DNA of 9,391 bases from an uncultured Alistipes sp. (GTDB taxonomy: Bacteria; Bacteroidota; Bacteroidia; Bacteroidales; Rikenellaceae): the NCBI GenBank assembly GCA_900769525.1, contig CAAGGY010000160.1, positions 1 to 9,391 on the forward strand. Reading direction: 5' to 3'. The notes beneath the pieces were generated by a model. The model worked only from the letters and a program-made list of their open reading frames with translations. It did no database searches and had not been told where the DNA came from. Numbering within the stretch: the stretch's first letter is position 1; every line of letters begins with the position of its first letter. The translations under genes were made by a program, and so were the position numbers. This document shows positions 7,486-9,391 of this stretch, piece after piece.

Positions 7486-7515
7486 AAAAAAGGGGTACTC
7501 CAAAGGAGCACCCCT
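7486..7515 (-). terminator. Rho-independent terminator of the lpxB/FAH-like transcript
   Basis: On the - strand GGGGTGCTCC pairs with GGAGTACCCC (one G-U pair) across a TTT loop, followed by a run of six T. It lies 21 bp past the stop of the FAH-like gene, so the transcript ends before the decamer array. Confidence 0.93.
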
Positions 7516-7535
7516 CAACCATTAAGCACAGCCAC

Positions 7536-8111
7536 CTACTTCACATCAAAGTTAAGCAGCAGAGCCTCGCCCATATAGAGTTTGAGGTTGTCGCCAGCCT
7601 TGATGTCGAACGAGCGTGGCGAGCCAAGATATACCAAGTCACCAATGCGCAGTGTCGCAGCCTCCGACAACGAGCTGATAATCCTATCGGGCGTAAAACG
7701 CATGTCCGAAACAGAGAGCGTCAAGACCTCTTCGTCGTTAATCATAAACCTTGCCCCCTGCAACATAGCATCACGCCCCAACGACTCGAGCGAGAGTGCC
7801 GACGAGTGGTCAAAGCCCACGGCAGCATCCCAAGGAAGGCCCTCACGACGTAGAGCCTCAAGCTGCTCGATAGGTGTAAAGCTCACACCGCCCATAACCA
7901 CCTCGACACAGCGAGAGGCAAATCGCTCACCAATACACTTAGCCAAGCGTGATACCTTGAGCACGATATGTGGCTCGGCAACAACACGACCCACACCATC
8001 GGGAATATAGAAGGCATCGTTATTTCGCAGCAGCGCAGTATCGGCCTTAAAGTAGAAGCGTGGCACGTCGCCCTCTGTCGAGTAGCTATTTATAATATTT
8101 ATAAGTTTCAT
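7536..8111 (-). CDS. Degenerate fumarylacetoacetate hydrolase (FAH)-fold protein
   Basis: A 191-aa protein. Its frame matches the FAH/isomerase family: F-K-A-D-TALL near 21-28 (family F-K-P-x-T), I-P at 36-37, GERFA (61-65), GLPWD (91-95), GFD (99-101) and IGDLVYLGSP (156-165, family GD-x-I-x-TGTP). FAH enzymes hydrolyse or decarboxylate 1,3-dicarbonyl acids using a divalent metal held by an E-x-E pair and an Asp, plus a catalytic His near the N-terminus. Here the E-x-E site reads E46-P-H48, the usual Asp is Ser77 (GVSFT), and the N-terminal segment with the catalytic His is short and lacks it. Activity may be lost or changed. The start ATG overlaps the lpxB stop as ATGA, indicating translational coupling. 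No stop or frameshift interrupts it, so selection seems to keep it. The family call is fairly secure; no substrate can be named. Confidence 0.75.
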   Translation of the reverse strand: MKLINIINSYSTEGDVPRFYFKADTALLRNNDAFYIPDGVGRVVAEPHIVLKVSRLAKCIGERFASRCVEVVMGGVSFTPIEQLEALRREGLPWDAAVGFDHSSALSLESLGRDAMLQGARFMINDEEVLTLSVSDMRFTPDRIISSLSEAATLRIGDLVYLGSPRSFDIKAGDNLKLYMGEALLLNFDVK

Positions 8112-9238
8112 CCTCTTAGACTATTTACAATATCCTTTGCAAAGCGGCGGCTGGCACCCTCGGAGCCTATCAACGCACGAAGCTCGTCGAAATCTCGTAA
8201 CATACGCTCACGCTCCCCGCCACCAGGCAATATTGAGCGCAGCTCACGCTCAGCCTCCGCAATATCGAGCTTAGCACACACCAACTCACGCACAGCCTCA
8301 CGGCCGAGGTTGATATTCACCAACGAGATATAGGGGATACGCAAGAAGTAGGGTTTGAGTTTCTCATATATCCAGGGCACGTGGTACATCACAATCTCGG
8401 GAATACCCATAAGGGCTGTCTCAAGCGTGGCAGTTCCCGACGTTACGATAGCCGCCTCGGCCATAGCCAAAGTCTGCTGCGTGCGGTCAACGACAACCTT
8501 AACATTCTCAGCACCCTCGATATGCCTGTCGTAGATAGCTCTATCCACCCAGCTTACAGCCGTTACAACAAACTGCACCTGCGGGAAGCGACGAGCAATA
8601 GCCACCATATCGGGCAGGTTGGCATTAATCTCCGAGACACGACTACCAGCCAAGAGTGCCACGATAGCACGATCCTCAATCTGCGTTTGGCACAAAAACT
8701 CATCTCGTGAAGGCAACTTCGTGCGGCACTCAGCGATATCGTCGACCAAAGGGTTGCCACAGAACGTAGGCTCGATGCCGTGGCCACGGAAATACTCCGT
8801 CTCGAAGGGGAAGATGGTGTAGAGCCTATCAACATACTTTCGTATACTCTTGACTCTACGCTCCTTCCACGCCCAGACCTTTGGGGCTATGTAGTAATAG
8901 ACCTTGATACCTCGGCTCTTGGCCCACTTAGCAATACGGAGGTTGAAGGCTGGATAGTCGATAAGTATAATCACGTCGGGCGAGAAACGCTCGATGTCGG
9001 CCTTGACGCTGTCTATCTGGCTAAATATGGTGCGCAGGTTTTTGACCACCTGTACAAAGCCGAAGAACGACATCTCTGTATAGTGGTACAACATTGCATC
9101 GCGCCCTGCAACATCGGCCATACGGTCACCGCCCGAGAAGCGGAACTTGGCCTCCGGGTCCTCATGGCTGATGCCTCGCATAAGCTTGCTGCCGTGCAGG
9201 TCGCCCGAAGGCTCACCAGCAATAACATAGTACTTCAT
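8108..9238 (-). CDS. lpxB: Lipid-A-disaccharide synthase
   Basis: LpxB joins UDP-2,3-diacylglucosamine and lipid X into the beta-1,6-linked lipid A disaccharide at the inner face of the cytoplasmic membrane. The 376-aa product has the usual length and GT19 motifs: AGEPSGDLHG (7-16), D94-YPAFN, Y-I-A-P-K-VWAW (116-124), F-CGNPLVDD (159-167), LAGSR-x-SEI (196-204) and SGTATLETAL (267-276), then NINLGREAVRELV near the C-terminus. The start chosen places AGEPSGD seven residues in; the open frame runs further upstream but only through the rplS terminator and end. A possible -7 element TATGTTTA (9265-9258; 7 of 8 bases) lies about 20 bp before the ATG, with no clear -33 element. The stop overlaps the next gene by ATGA. 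In other Bacteroidales lpxB often follows surE; here the upstream neighbour is rplS. Confidence 0.97.
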   Translation of the reverse strand: MKYYVIAGEPSGDLHGSKLMRGISHEDPEAKFRFSGGDRMADVAGRDAMLYHYTEMSFFGFVQVVKNLRTIFSQIDSVKADIERFSPDVIILIDYPAFNLRIAKWAKSRGIKVYYYIAPKVWAWKERRVKSIRKYVDRLYTIFPFETEYFRGHGIEPTFCGNPLVDDIAECRTKLPSRDEFLCQTQIEDRAIVALLAGSRVSEINANLPDMVAIARRFPQVQFVVTAVSWVDRAIYDRHIEGAENVKVVVDRTQQTLAMAEAAIVTSGTATLETALMGIPEIVMYHVPWIYEKLKPYFLRIPYISLVNINLGREAVRELVCAKLDIAEAERELRSILPGGGERERMLRDFDELRALIGSEGASRRFAKDIVNSLRG

Positions 9239-9279
9239 AGCGCTAATTATTTGCGTGTAAACATAGCTCTTTACAATAA

Positions 9280-9306
9280 GAGGCCGCCACCGATGGTGAC
9301 AGCCTC
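9280..9306 (-). terminator. Rho-independent terminator of rplS
   Basis: On the - strand GAGGCTGTCACC pairs with GGTGGCGGCCTC over an ATC loop: 12 bp with two G-U pairs. The following TTATTGT tract is only moderately T-rich, so some read-through into lpxB is possible. Confidence 0.8.
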
Positions 9307-9326
9307 CTGTAGTGGTTAAGTGAGGA

Positions 9327-9391
9327 CTACTCCTCCTTCTTAACGATGCGACGCTCCTTGATACGAGCCTTCTTACCAGTGAGGTCACGGA
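9327..9391 (-). CDS. rplS: 50S ribosomal protein L19, C-terminal end (5' part outside window)
   Basis: Only the last 21 codons are in the window. They read R-D-L-T-G-K-K-A-R-I-K-E-R-R, then I-V-K-K-E-E and TAG. This matches the conserved C-terminus of L19 (LRERTGKAARIKER in E. coli), a large-subunit protein near the inter-subunit bridge. The acidic/Lys tail is a short extension beyond the E. coli end. A hairpin terminator follows 20 bp past the stop. The fragment is short but distinctive. Confidence 0.85.
   Translation of the reverse strand, partial: RDLTGKKARIKERRIVKKEE

Noticed and set aside
8780..9319. 179-codon open frame on the + strand antisense to lpxB
   Set aside because: It lies wholly over lpxB and the rplS terminator, and its translation resembles no family.
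9239..9388. N-terminal extension of lpxB upstream of the chosen ATG
   Set aside because: It would be read through the rplS terminator and antiphase to the rplS end, with low-complexity residues unlike LpxB; MKYYVIAGEPSGD is the family start.

Overview
The window looks like chromosomal core DNA from a member of the Bacteroidales. The evidence is a Bacteroidetes-type RecQ with an extra C-terminal helix-turn-helix region, two BACON-domain surface-type lipoproteins, a TAnnTTTG-type promoter element with correct -33 spacing, and starts with little or no Shine-Dalgarno sequence. Codon and word usage would fit a Rikenellaceae/Alistipes-like genome, but genus is a guess. No phage, insertion sequence, CRISPR array, tRNA or rRNA was seen.

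Layout. (1) Positions 1-2987, + strand: the 3' three quarters of recQ, then ksgA/rsmA, then a small two-helix membrane protein with a bacterial PH-like domain, closely spaced and probably one transcript. A hairpin at 2994-3032 can end transcription from both sides. (2) Positions 3047-7310: two divergently transcribed lipoproteins (647 and 702 aa) around a 211-bp intergenic region. By eye they share an architecture: lipoprotein signal, BACON domain, three Ig/Fn3-like modules of about 100-130 residues with a 'TP...YY' core, and an aromatic C-terminal domain. They look like old paralogues. The rightward one is written almost wholly in codons typical of highly expressed genes and ends in a very strong UUCG-loop terminator; the leftward one is not. 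(3) Positions 7311-7535: a non-coding gap between convergent genes, with two opposed terminators around a 10-bp tandem repeat. Read on the - strand, the repeat is a regular series of seven G-runs separated by exactly 7 nt, a G-quadruplex candidate. Two degenerate inverted copies lie beside it. (4) Positions 7536-9391, - strand: the end of rplS (ribosomal protein L19) and its terminator, then lpxB (lipid A disaccharide synthase). lpxB overlaps by ATGA a small fumarylacetoacetate-hydrolase-fold protein that seems to have lost most catalytic and metal-binding residues.

Functionally, the flanks are housekeeping (DNA repair, ribosome maturation, ribosomal protein, outer-membrane lipid A). The accessory content is the lipoprotein pair, probably on the cell surface with unknown ligand. 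The most unusual observations are that pair with its codon contrast and divergent promoter region, the G-run decamer array, and the degenerate FAH-fold protein coupled to lpxB.
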